From the NCBI GenBank assembly GCA_035529715.1, contig DATKWF010000050.1:1-18410 (forward strand): 18,410 bases of DNA, given 5' to 3'. Numbering within the stretch: position 1 is the first letter of the stretch; every line of letters starts with the position of its first letter. This document shows, one piece after another, positions 1 to 6,307 of the stretch. This DNA is from DATKWF01 sp035529715. GTDB taxonomy: Bacteria > Chloroflexota > Dehalococcoidia > Dehalococcoidales > RBG-16-60-22. Under the pieces are notes generated by a model. It did no database searches. It was given only the letters and a program-made list of their open reading frames with translations, and was not told the DNA's origin. A program made the translations under genes and the position numbers.

Positions 1-264
1 CACTAAAATAAATATGAACGCCGTAACCGTAATAAAAGCAGTTACGCCAATACCGTCACGCACAAAGAGCAGAATATCCCGAAACGGGTCGGCTTTTACC
101 GTAACCAGAATTATAACCAGGCCAACCACCAGAGCCACCAAACCCCACCACGGGTCAATGCGCGCCAGCGACTCGGCACCGGGAATATAAGCCAGTTTAC
201 TCCCGCTGGGACCAAGTTTCGGCTCTACGTCCACGAGCACCTCAAAATAACTCTGCGGGGCCAA
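1..264 (-). CDS. polar amino acid ABC transporter permease, N-terminal part (gene continues beyond the window)
   Basis: This reading frame enters from the left edge and shows only the N-terminal 88 or so residues of a HisM/GlnP-type inner-membrane permease. It would form the channel for the substrate delivered by the lipoprotein encoded just upstream. Visible are a short polar start, a hydrophobic segment (around WWGLVALVVGLVIILV) and then the family-like stretch DPFRDILLFVRDGIGVT leading into the next membrane helix. An in-frame TGA at 268-270 limits the start. The TTG at 262-264 has GAGGG directly against it, which is poor spacing; GTG codons at 238-240 and 232-234 are alternatives. The gap to the binding-protein stop is about 35 bases, so the two genes are very probably one operon. 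The family call is good; the start is uncertain, and the EAA loop lies outside the window. Confidence 0.8.
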   Translation of the reverse strand, partial: MAPQSYFEVLVDVEPKLGPSGSKLAYIPGAESLARIDPWWGLVALVVGLVIILVTVKADPFRDILLFVRDGIGVTAFITVTAFIFILV

Positions 265-299
265 CCCTCAGAGGCTTGCCCAAATGTGAGTTCAGCTAT

Positions 300-1043
300 T
301 TACTGGCTGGAAAGCCACTTCCCGACCAACTGTTCAATCAGTCCTTCGTCTTTAACTGCTTTCAAGCCCGCGTTAATTTTTTCTACCAAATCTGCCTCAG
401 TTTTGCAGACTGCGATTCCGTAATTTTCCTCGGTAAAGACCTCGCCGGCTGCCTTGAGTTTATCCGGGTACTCACCCACATAGCCCAGAGCCAGGGGATT
501 ATCGGCGACAACGGCATCAATCTGCCCGTTCATCAAATCCTGAAAAGCCAGACCAATATCATCGTATGTCTTGAGAGTTGCTCCCGCGACCTTCTCTATC
601 TCGAAGGAGCCGGTGGTCCCGATTTGTGCCCCGGCAACCTTGTCCGCCAGCGCATCTTTGCTGGTGATGTCGGTGTTGTCTACGCGCACGATGACAATCT
701 GCCCTGCCTCAAAATAGGGGTCTGAGAAAAGAAATTGTTTCTTGCGCTCTTCGGTGATGGTCATGGCGGAGATAGCCGCATCATACTGGCACTGCGCTAT
801 GCCGGCCAGAAGCGGGTCCCAGGCTACATTCATAAACTCAATTTCCAGGCCTGCTTTTTCGGCAATGGCGGTCATCAGGTCAATATCAAACCCTTCAATC
901 TCCTTGGTCTGTTCATTGACAGACTCGAAGGGCGGCCAGGTGGCATCGGTGGCGATTCTGACCTTTGTTGTTGGTTGACCGCAGCCAGATAACAAGCTTA
1001 GGAGTAGTAGTCCAAGCAGAACATACAAAATAATACGTTTCAT
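300..1043 (-). CDS. amino acid ABC transporter substrate-binding lipoprotein (SBP family 3)
   Basis: A 247-residue solute-binding protein of the polar amino acid (family 3, GlnH/HisJ-like) type. It should be a lipoprotein anchored outside the membrane that captures an amino acid for the downstream permease. The N-terminus has a Lys-Arg start, a hydrophobic stretch and a lipobox L18-S19-G20-C21. The mature part begins VRIATDATWPPFE and carries the family blocks EGFDIDLMTAIAEKAG and DAAISAMTITEERKKQFLFSDPYF. A second-lobe block, GQIDAVVADNPLALGYV, and the tail IEQLVGKWL complete the fold. Length fits the family. An AAGGAGG site (1049-1055) sits five bases before the ATG. The exact ligand cannot be told from sequence; acidic, polar or basic amino acids are all possible. 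No ATP-binding subunit is in the window. Confidence 0.93.
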   Translation of the reverse strand: MKRIILYVLLGLLLLSLLSGCGQPTTKVRIATDATWPPFESVNEQTKEIEGFDIDLMTAIAEKAGLEIEFMNVAWDPLLAGIAQCQYDAAISAMTITEERKKQFLFSDPYFEAGQIVIVRVDNTDITSKDALADKVAGAQIGTTGSFEIEKVAGATLKTYDDIGLAFQDLMNGQIDAVVADNPLALGYVGEYPDKLKAAGEVFTEENYGIAVCKTEADLVEKINAGLKAVKDEGLIEQLVGKWLSSQ

Positions 1044-1231
1044 CCCTTCCTCCTTATTACTTGATTTGGCGAAAGTCTAACACATTTATAGCAAGCTGTC
1101 TATGCTTTTAACACAGGAATTTGCGTTAAGTAACCCGTTATCTTTTGCAAATATTTTTTGCTCGCGAGCTGATTAGTACAATAACCGCACTATATGATAC
1201 TATTAGCTATGAAAAGGGGTTACACGCAATA

Positions 1232-2092
1232 ATGGAACATAGACATTACGGCAGAACCGGAGAGCAATTCTTGATACTTAGCTTTGGTGCACAACGTATC
1301 GTTGACGGCCATGGCTGTAGCGAGGAAGAAGCTATAAGAATGGTCAATTATGCACTGGACCATGGCATACGCTATTTTGATACGGCGTGGGTGTATTCCG
1401 AAGGCCAATCTGAGGAGCGTGTTGGCAAAGTAGCTCGATACCGCCGAAAGGAGATGTGGTTGGCTACCAAAACAACAGCACGCGATCGTCAACAAGCAAG
1501 AAAACAACTTGAAGAAAGTCTGAAAAGACTCCAGACCGATTACATCGATGAATGGAGAATGCATAATATTTGGTCTTTTGAGGAGCTTGACAAGATAACT
1601 AACCCCGGTGGTGCGTTAGAGGCAGCAATTGAAGCACGAGAGCAGGGACTGGTTCGATATATAAGCATAAGTGGGCATAGCAATCCTGAGGTTCAAACCG
1701 AGGCACTGGAACGCTTTCCATTTGATAGTGTACTCTGTGCTACTTCAGTGCTGGATCACTTTATACTTAGCTTCGTTGAGGAATTCATACCACTGGCTAA
1801 AACCAAGGGTGTAGCTATCGCTGGTATAAAAATATTGGCATTGGGTGGCCTGGCTGATATCTACGCTAGAGCACTGCGGTACGCTTTCGGCTTGCCTATC
1901 GATACTGCTGTTGTTGGCATGGAGAGTATGGAACAATTAAAAAAGAATATTGCCGTAGCGGAAACTTATGAGCCGCTTAGTGATATCGAAAGACTGGCCT
2001 TGTTCCAAGAGGTGTTACCTAGAATAACTCCGCGAGTTGTTTTTTGGAAAGCTGAAGACTTCAAGAATCCGGTGGAATGGAAGAAACGATAG
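1232..2092 (+). CDS. aldo/keto reductase family protein
   Basis: A 286-residue NAD(P)H-dependent oxidoreductase of the aldo/keto reductase superfamily, a (beta/alpha)8 barrel reducing an unknown carbonyl substrate. I start it at ATG 1232 because the family normally opens with a beta hairpin like MEHRHYGRTG. The frame is open back to 1145, but those 29 residues look unlike the family. From this start the catalytic tetrad is visible as D50, Y55, K80 and H111. It is shorter than the roughly 320-340 residues of many relatives and lacks the C-terminal ferredoxin-like Cys cluster of the iron-sulfur subgroup. The RBS is modest (AAGGGG at 1214-1219, twelve bases upstream). Codon use is more AT-rich than its neighbours: a hand count of 1321-1440 plus 1501-1560 gives 79 G/C of 180. 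It stands alone between oppositely directed genes, so transfer is possible. Confidence 0.88.
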   Translation: MEHRHYGRTGEQFLILSFGAQRIVDGHGCSEEEAIRMVNYALDHGIRYFDTAWVYSEGQSEERVGKVARYRRKEMWLATKTTARDRQQARKQLEESLKRLQTDYIDEWRMHNIWSFEELDKITNPGGALEAAIEAREQGLVRYISISGHSNPEVQTEALERFPFDSVLCATSVLDHFILSFVEEFIPLAKTKGVAIAGIKILALGGLADIYARALRYAFGLPIDTAVVGMESMEQLKKNIAVAETYEPLSDIERLALFQEVLPRITPRVVFWKAEDFKNPVEWKKR

Positions 2093-2168
2093 AATATATC
2101 AATTTTTATAGGCAGGGAAAGTTACAGTTCTATACAGAATTTAATTTGTAAACCTTTCCGCTATCTAA

Positions 2169-2612
2169 CTAGGCTTTTACTAGGCGTTTCTGCATCTTTA
2201 TGTGTTTAATGCCAACTTCCCAGAAAGTCGAGCCTGTTTCCACAAAGCCGCACGACCTGTAGAAGACAGCCGCCACACACTGGGCATGGAGGACTACCTG
2301 CTCTACCCCTCCATTTTCCAATTCTTCATCCAGGAAAGAAATAATTCCCCTGCCGATTCCCCGGCGGCGGAGCGGCTTCAAGACGGCTATTCTCTCCAGT
2401 TTTGCCTGATTATCCGTAAAGAATAAGACCCTTGCCGTGCCGATAACTCCCTGCCCGTCCTTGACTACCATGTGCAGCGCTTCCCGGTCGTCCTTATCAA
2501 ATTCCAGTTCCCCGGCAACACCCTGCTCTTCAACAAACACCTGCCTTCTTACCTCAAAGGCGCCCTTTAGCTCCGTCTCATTCTCTACAAATTTATAAGT
2601 AAGCTCTTTCAT
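2169..2612 (-). CDS. GNAT family N-acetyltransferase (ElaA/YjcF-like)
   Basis: A 147-residue acetyl-CoA-dependent acetyltransferase of the ElaA/YjcF-like group; the acceptor substrate is unknown. The block VRRQVFVEEQGV near residue 25 and the following ELEFDKDD are typical of this group. Motif A, LERIAVLKPLRRRGIGRGI (about residues 72-90), carries the R-x-x-G-x-G pyrophosphate-binding turn. A later block with HAQ, then FYRSCGF and FWEVGIKHIKM, matches the usual C-terminal half. Length is normal for a single-domain enzyme. No good ribosome-binding site precedes the ATG. It is monocistronic, converging on the aldo/keto reductase across 76 bases, with a candidate promoter at 2646-2674. Confidence 0.88.
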   Translation of the reverse strand: MKELTYKFVENETELKGAFEVRRQVFVEEQGVAGELEFDKDDREALHMVVKDGQGVIGTARVLFFTDNQAKLERIAVLKPLRRRGIGRGIISFLDEELENGGVEQVVLHAQCVAAVFYRSCGFVETGSTFWEVGIKHIKMQKRLVKA

Positions 2613-2645
2613 GTTAACCAGACCAGCACCATCTTATCCGGCATA

Positions 2646-2674
2646 ATTATATAGCAAAGAAAAAGCACTGAAAA
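2646..2674 (-). promoter_or_regulatory. candidate sigma-70 promoter for the ElaA-like GNAT
   Basis: On the minus strand there is TTTTCA (2674-2669), a 17-base spacer and a perfect TATAAT (2651-2646). That places a start near 2639, about 26 bases before the ATG. The -35 matches consensus at four of six positions. This is seen directly; activity is inferred. Confidence 0.5.
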
Positions 2675-2778
2675 GGAATAACCGTGAATAGTCTTAAATT
2701 TTGCTGGAACGCGCGCTGACGATGCGGAGGAGCATGCCCAAACACAGGCCGGGATTTGGTTGATTTGAGGCTAAGGTA

Positions 2779-2806
2779 TTGACAATCGCGCAAATAGGAC
2801 TATAAT
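2779..2806 (+). promoter_or_regulatory. perfect-consensus sigma-70 promoter
   Basis: TTGACA at 2779-2784, a 16-base spacer, then TATAAT at 2801-2806. Both hexamers match consensus completely. Transcription would start near 2813 and read into the small membrane protein and probably the nitroreductase. The resulting leader includes the G-rich tract at 2846-2864. It is the strongest-looking promoter in the window. Confidence 0.75.
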
Positions 2807-2928
2807 TAGCTCATTCAATACGATTCAGCCTGAACAAGTAGAAATGGTGGGGTGGGGGGAGGGGAATAACAAGGGCACAGGAACTGCCTGGCATGGCGGT
2901 TGAAGGTGCCCTTTCGGTGGGACTCAGG

Positions 2929-3120
2929 ATGGAAAAACTGAAACAAATACTCGTCGGCTTCAGCTTTATCCTTGCGGCACCGGCGCTGGTTGGTGCCGGC
3001 ATAGCCGGACTGAACTTCGGGAGAATGGTTTTTGCTATAGCTTGCTTTATCGGCGCCGTGGCCCTCTTCCTGGTTACAATATATCTGAAGAACAAATACA
3101 AGATTAAACTGCCGCTCTAG
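2929..3120 (+). CDS. small hypothetical two-helix membrane protein
   Basis: I do not recognise this protein. From ATG 2929 it is 63 residues, beginning MEKLKQI, with two hydrophobic segments (about residues 7-28 and 32-52) separated by a short Asn-Phe-Gly turn. It ends in a basic tail, KNKYKIK, which would place both termini in the cytoplasm. The frame is open to an upstream ATG at 2893, which would give 75 residues. I prefer 2929 because GGTGGGA (2916-2922) lies six bases before it and because the shorter form starts close to the first membrane helix. The gene is downstream of a perfect-consensus promoter and 86 bases before the nitroreductase. The promoter, hydrophobic pattern and absence of a better overlapping frame support a real gene. 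No function is assigned. Confidence 0.55.
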   Translation: MEKLKQILVGFSFILAAPALVGAGIAGLNFGRMVFAIACFIGAVALFLVTIYLKNKYKIKLPL

Positions 3121-3206
3121 CAAAGAGATTCATCAGCACCAGTATTCCTTACTAGTATTCCTTATCAGAGCGTGGCTTCCGAAACTAAATTTGGAGAAAA
3201 AACACT

Positions 3207-3752
3207 ATGCCCCTCCTAGACCTGATGAAACACAGAAAGAGTGTCAGGGATTTCCTGGATAGACCCGTTGAGCGAGAAAAAATAACCATGTGTCTTGAGG
3301 CAGCAAGGGTAGCTCCCTCCGCCTGCAATTCACAACCGTGGAGATTTATAGTAGTTGATGAGCCGTCATTAAAGAACCAGCTCTGCAAAGTTGCCTTTAG
3401 CGGCATATATTCAATAAACGCCTTCTGCAAAATGGCTCCGGTTATAGTCGTCGTTATCTCCGAAAAGTCCAGGTTTATAGCCAGAGTAGGCGGAATGTTA
3501 CGTGGCACAAAATACTATCTAATTGATATCGGGATAGCCTGCGAACATTTCGTGCTACAGGCTGAAGACCTTGGTCTTGGAACCTGCTGGATAGGCTGGT
3601 TTAATGAAAAAAGGGTAAAATCGGTCTTGAACATCCCACCGCACAAAAAGATTGACGTCCTGATAGCGTTAGGCTATTACGATAGGAAAAAGCTGAAGTC
3701 GGGACACGACAGGGAGCCAGCTGACAAAATCGCATCCTTTAATGCCTACTGA
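3207..3752 (+). CDS. nitroreductase family protein (FMN-dependent)
   Basis: A 181-residue flavoprotein of the nitroreductase superfamily, expected to be a cytoplasmic FMN-binding homodimer using NAD(P)H; the physiological substrate is unknown. It shows the N-terminal FMN phosphate-binding block with R10, S12 and R14 in RKSVRDF, and then APSACNSQPW (36-45), the typical region near the flavin ring. DIGIACEHFVLQAEDLGLGTCWIG is the conserved central helix and strand. It ends with the usual IALGYYD block followed by a short tail. A GGAGA site (3193-3197) lies nine bases before the ATG. It follows the small membrane protein on the same strand and may share the promoter at 2779. A bidirectional-looking hairpin lies downstream. 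Confidence 0.9.
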   Translation: MPLLDLMKHRKSVRDFLDRPVEREKITMCLEAARVAPSACNSQPWRFIVVDEPSLKNQLCKVAFSGIYSINAFCKMAPVIVVVISEKSRFIARVGGMLRGTKYYLIDIGIACEHFVLQAEDLGLGTCWIGWFNEKRVKSVLNIPPHKKIDVLIALGYYDRKKLKSGHDREPADKIASFNAY

Positions 3753-3787
3753 GTCAAGCGACGTCCTAACTGGCTTCATCAAAACCG

Positions 3788-3819
3788 GAGCCGCTCCCCC
3801 GAACAGGTAAGAGCGGCTC
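3788..3819 (-). terminator. hairpin terminator between convergent genes
   Basis: GAGCCGCTC (3788-3796) and GAGCGGCTC (3811-3819) form a perfect nine-base-pair stem with a 14-base loop. On the minus strand the stem is followed by CCGGTTTTG, a short T run, so it best fits a terminator for the NSS transporter transcript. On the plus strand it lacks a T run but lies just after the nitroreductase, so it may also hinder read-through from that side. Confidence 0.6.
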
Positions 3820-3873
3820 TAGTCAATCGTGGCTACAGGTTAATTGTTATCTTCCTGTAAGCTGAGTGCTACT

Positions 3874-3981
3874 TCAGTCTTCCCAGCCACCACCCTTCCC
3901 CAGGCGAGAGAAACAAAAGCTTAACCCGCCAATGAATATCAGCCACATAATAATGGTGGTAACGACGGCTGCTGTAGTCAT
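3874..3981 (-). CDS. MetS-like small subunit of an NSS sodium-coupled transporter
   Basis: A 35-residue membrane microprotein whose sequence begins MTTAAVVTTIIMWLIFIGG and ends in a charged GWED tail. It starts three bases after the stop codon of the large NSS transporter. Its ribosome-binding site, a full AAGGAGGTGA (3998-3989), lies inside the last codons of that gene with seven bases to the ATG. One transmembrane helix covers about residues 4-26. The opening MTT, the run of Ile/Val/Met and the Trp followed by Gly-Gly resemble the methionine/alanine importer small subunit family (MetS, described with MetP in Corynebacterium), recalled from memory. It probably assembles with or stabilises the transporter. 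Translational coupling is likely. The gene itself is well supported by spacing and ribosome-binding site; the family assignment is a little less certain. Confidence 0.82.
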   Translation of the reverse strand: MTTAAVVTTIIMWLIFIGGLSFCFSRLGKGGGWED

Positions 3982-3984
3982 TTT

Positions 3985-5487
3985 TCACTCACCTCCTTTG
4001 GCTGTTTTGACTGCCTGAAGCACAAAGCTCAGTATCAGGATCACGCCAAGTATAGTCCATATGGGCCAAGACCAACTGAAATAACCTTCATAACCCCCAG
4101 GCGAGATATCCTTCATAAAGCCACCATAGATAACCACGAAAAGCAGTGCGGCGGGGATAACAAGCTTCAGCAGCCAGTCCCACCAGGCACCGACCCTGAT
4201 ATCCGAGGTCTCGTTCAAATATGCTCTTAGCTTCCCGGCACCAAACCCCCAGCCAACGACAAGACAGGCCAGCGCACCGGTTATAAGCAAGCCATAGAAA
4301 GATACTGCCCTATCCACCATATCCAGCCAGAAAAGACCGCCACTTGTGGTGTACAAGATACCGACTACAAAGCAGATAACGCAGACAATGAACGTGGCTT
4401 TAACCCTGCCCAAGCCAAATTTATCCATTACCGGGGCAATTACCCCTCCATAGGCAAGGAAGTAGGCAGAAGTGGTGCCCATGAAGAACAGGCAGAGGAA
4501 GAAGAGCACGCCAATAACGGCATTTCCTCCCGGCATCATGGAAATTGCCGCCGGATAAGTTACGAAAGCCAGGCCCAGACCTGAAGCGCTAACGTCTCCA
4601 ACTGGAATGCTCATGGCCTGCATTATGAAACCAACAATGCTGAATACGGCAAACCCAGCAAAGAAACTGGTGGCACAATTGGAGAATGAGGTAATGAAGG
4701 CACTATTGGTTACATCGGCTTTCTTGGCAACAAAACTGCCATAGGCGAACATTCCCGCCATGCCGAGGGAAAGGGTAAAAGCAATCTGGCTAAAGGCGGC
4801 AAACCAAACGCCTCCTTGGGACAAGAGCGAAAAGTCTGGTGCAAGAAAATAGTTCAGACCACCAGCAGCTCCAGCCAGGGTCACGCCGCGCACCACCAGG
4901 ACAACCAGTATTGCCCAGAAGGCACATACCATCCATACCGAAACCCTGCCGATTACCGCGGCACCCCTGTACATTATGAAGAACAAGACTATCCAGACCA
5001 GTGCCAGCAGTCCCAGGATGGGCAATACCGGGGCACCAAGAACAGTGGGGCCATCGGAAAGTCTCAAGACCGTACCAAAGAAGTAGCCTCCTGCCTCAGC
5101 GGCTCCGGCTTCTCCCAGCCCCCAGGCCATAGTAGCCGCGCTAATCGCGTAGTTTAAAGACCAGGCAATAATGACCGTATAATAAGTCACTATCAGGAAA
5201 GCAACAAAAACCGGGCACCAGCCCAGCCACTCCCACTTCTTGCCAATGCCTTCAAAGACGCCAGGGGCACCTCTCTGGAAGTAACGACCCATGCCGAATT
5301 CCATCATCATCCAGGGAATACCAAGCAAAATAAGACCGACAATCCACGGTATCAGGAAAGCGCCACCACCATATTCGTAGGTCAGGTAGGGAAATCGCCA
5401 GACATTACCCAGACCTATAGCCGAACCGATAGCGGCAAAGATAAAGGTGGCTCTGCCGCTCCATCTCTCTCTTTTTACTTCAGCCAA
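3985..5487 (-). CDS. sodium-dependent amino acid transporter, NSS (SNF) family
   Basis: A 500-residue integral membrane symporter of the neurotransmitter:sodium symporter family with the LeuT fold, about 11-12 helices. It should import an amino acid with Na+. The first helix has the hallmark GSAIGLGNVWRFPYLTYEYG. By analogy with LeuT, several Na+-site residues appear kept: Ala and Asn in SAIGLGN, a Thr in QIAFTLS, the Asn in TSFSNCATS and the Thr-Ser pair in GTTSAYF. The start is TTG (5485-5487), supported by AGGAGG (5501-5496) eight bases upstream and by the usual short N-terminus before RATFIFAA. It is followed directly by the 35-residue MetS-like gene. Transcription is likely from the promoter at 5643-5671, giving a leader of about 149 bases. 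The substrate cannot be fixed; alanine, glycine, methionine or leucine are usual. Confidence 0.94.
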   Translation of the reverse strand: MAEVKRERWSGRATFIFAAIGSAIGLGNVWRFPYLTYEYGGGAFLIPWIVGLILLGIPWMMMEFGMGRYFQRGAPGVFEGIGKKWEWLGWCPVFVAFLIVTYYTVIIAWSLNYAISAATMAWGLGEAGAAEAGGYFFGTVLRLSDGPTVLGAPVLPILGLLALVWIVLFFIMYRGAAVIGRVSVWMVCAFWAILVVLVVRGVTLAGAAGGLNYFLAPDFSLLSQGGVWFAAFSQIAFTLSLGMAGMFAYGSFVAKKADVTNSAFITSFSNCATSFFAGFAVFSIVGFIMQAMSIPVGDVSASGLGLAFVTYPAAISMMPGGNAVIGVLFFLCLFFMGTTSAYFLAYGGVIAPVMDKFGLGRVKATFIVCVICFVVGILYTTSGGLFWLDMVDRAVSFYGLLITGALACLVVGWGFGAGKLRAYLNETSDIRVGAWWDWLLKLVIPAALLFVVIYGGFMKDISPGGYEGYFSWSWPIWTILGVILILSFVLQAVKTAKGGE

Positions 5488-5538
5488 TTAATCAACCTCC
5501 TTTGTTGAATATTCATCATCATAGTGAAATAGTCCGTT

Positions 5539-5623
5539 ACTGCCGAATAAGCATACCCCCTTTCCCACAAGGAAAATCGTGACAGTGAACTTGTTAATAC
5601 CCTCTACCTAGAAGAGCTAGGTA
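5539..5623 (-). promoter_or_regulatory. possible structured 5' leader of the NSS transporter mRNA
   Basis: Within the predicted leader there is a perfect stem TACCTAG/CTAGGTA with a five-base loop (5605-5611 and 5617-5623). A second domain is closed by ACTGTC (5586-5581) pairing with GGCAGT (5544-5539) through five Watson-Crick pairs and one G-U. It contains an inner hairpin TTTCC/GGAAA (5575-5571 and 5565-5561). The TTTCCTT strand could alternatively pair with AAGGA of the ribosome-binding site at 5496-5503. I do not recognise a known riboswitch class. The pairing is visible; regulation is inferred. Confidence 0.35.
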
Positions 5624-5642
5624 ACCACCCTATTAGCCCGAA

Positions 5643-5671
5643 ATTTTACTCCTCAAAATACAATATGTCAA
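5643..5671 (-). promoter_or_regulatory. sigma-70 promoter for the NSS transporter operon
   Basis: On the minus strand TTGACA (5671-5666) is followed by a 17-base spacer and TAAAAT (5648-5643). That is a perfect -35 and five of six bases at -10. The start would be near 5636. Of the 340-base gap between the divergent transporter and CsaA-like genes, this promoter, the leader hairpins and the opposing promoter at 5746-5774 are all I can identify. Confidence 0.7.
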
Positions 5672-5745
5672 TAGGTATGGGAGGATATAACCAATCACAC
5701 TGTAAAAAATGCTTACAATAACCAAGCCAGTGATAACTCAAAATA

Positions 5746-5774
5746 TACACAACCTTCCTGCCAGATGGTAGAAT
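5746..5774 (+). promoter_or_regulatory. candidate promoter for the CsaA-like gene
   Basis: TACACA (5746-5751), 17 bases, TAGAAT (5769-5774). These match consensus at four and five of six positions. A start near 5781 would leave a leader of about 47 bases before the ATG at 5828. Moderate support only. Confidence 0.45.
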
Positions 5775-5827
5775 TCAACTAAATGCGTATTGCATAACCA
5801 CGCCCATCAGTCAAGGAGGATACTCCG

Positions 5828-6163
5828 ATGACACAAATTGCCTATGATTATTTTGAAAAAGTGGATATACGAGCTGGCAGAATCACCAGGGTGGAGGATT
5901 TTTCCAAGGCACGAAAACCAGCCTATAAACTCTGGATAGACTTCGGGGTTCTTGGTGTCAAGAAATCAAGCGCCCAAATCACCAAGCTTTACCGCAAAGA
6001 TAAGCTGATGGGCAGGCTCATTATAGCCGTAACCAACTTTCCGCCCCGGCAGATTGCCGATTTTATATCTGAAGTCCTGGTACTGGGGGTAGTACTGGAC
6101 AACGATGAAGTCGTGCTGATTCAACCGGATAGTGAGGTACCGCTGGGGAAAAGAGTTTTGTAA
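5828..6163 (+). CDS. csaA: CsaA-like tRNA-binding domain protein
   Basis: A 111-residue single-domain protein of the EMAP/Trbp111-type tRNA-binding OB fold, as in Bacillus CsaA. It is proposed in the literature to bind tRNA and to have chaperone-like activity in secretion; the real role is not settled. Family blocks are clear: YDYFEKVDIRAGRI at the start, then ARKPAYKLWIDFG, SSAQIT and the strand with VTNFPPRQIADF. The end, SEVLVLGV followed by VLIQPDSEVPLGKRVL, is also typical. Length agrees with CsaA (about 110). A clean AAGGAGG (5813-5819) lies eight bases before the ATG. It stands alone, divergent from the transporter, with the epimerase gene following about 145 bases later under its own promoter. 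Confidence 0.93.
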   Translation: MTQIAYDYFEKVDIRAGRITRVEDFSKARKPAYKLWIDFGVLGVKKSSAQITKLYRKDKLMGRLIIAVTNFPPRQIADFISEVLVLGVVLDNDEVVLIQPDSEVPLGKRVL

Positions 6164-6206
6164 TAAATAAAGTAGATTACCAAACAGCCTTACCCGGCAC
6201 ACACTC

Positions 6207-6236
6207 TTGACACAAGACCTGCTACATACCTACAAT
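6207..6236 (+). promoter_or_regulatory. promoter for ribulose-phosphate 3-epimerase
   Basis: TTGACA (6207-6212), an 18-base spacer and TACAAT (6231-6236): perfect -35, five of six at -10. The expected start is near 6243, giving a leader of roughly 65 bases before the ATG at 6308. Confidence 0.6.
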
Positions 6237-6307
6237 TACTTTCAGGCAATCACAACCGCGTGCCGCCTAGCGATTGTGCCCTAGCAAATTTTTCTGCAGG
6301 AGACGTA

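Noticed and set aside
276..725. 149-codon plus-strand open frame
   Set aside because: It lies antisense within the substrate-binding lipoprotein, whose motifs, lipobox and ribosome-binding site are clear; the antisense translation has no recognisable features.
1160..1169. GCTCGCGAGC palindrome upstream of the aldo/keto reductase
   Set aside because: A ten-base palindrome alone is not enough for an operator call, and no promoter is clearly placed around it.
2116..2159. GGAAAG and CTTTCC as a terminator between the aldo/keto reductase and GNAT genes
   Set aside because: Only six paired bases plus a bulged extension, a long loop and no T run; too weak to call.
2733..2762. Nine-codon frame MPKHRPGFG after GGAGGAGC
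   Set aside because: Too short, poor spacing from the ribosome-binding-like sequence, and no known peptide.
2811..3123. Two minus-strand open frames of about 100 codons opposite the small membrane protein
   Set aside because: Neither has a ribosome-binding site or plausible composition; the plus-strand frame follows a perfect promoter and has clean membrane segments.
3143..3167. Short direct repeat of AGTATTCCTTA before the nitroreductase
   Set aside because: Two nearly adjacent copies of about 11 bases, no palindromy or further copies; noted only as a small duplication.
5614..5637. GGGTGGTTACC in the transporter leader, resembling the T-box antiterminator core
   Set aside because: The predicted leader begins just before it, leaving no room for a specifier stem, and the following bases do not continue the T-box consensus.
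6245..6280. Imperfect inverted repeat GGCAATC and GATTGTGCC before rpe
   Set aside because: Only five contiguous pairs around a 20-base loop; could be chance in the leader.
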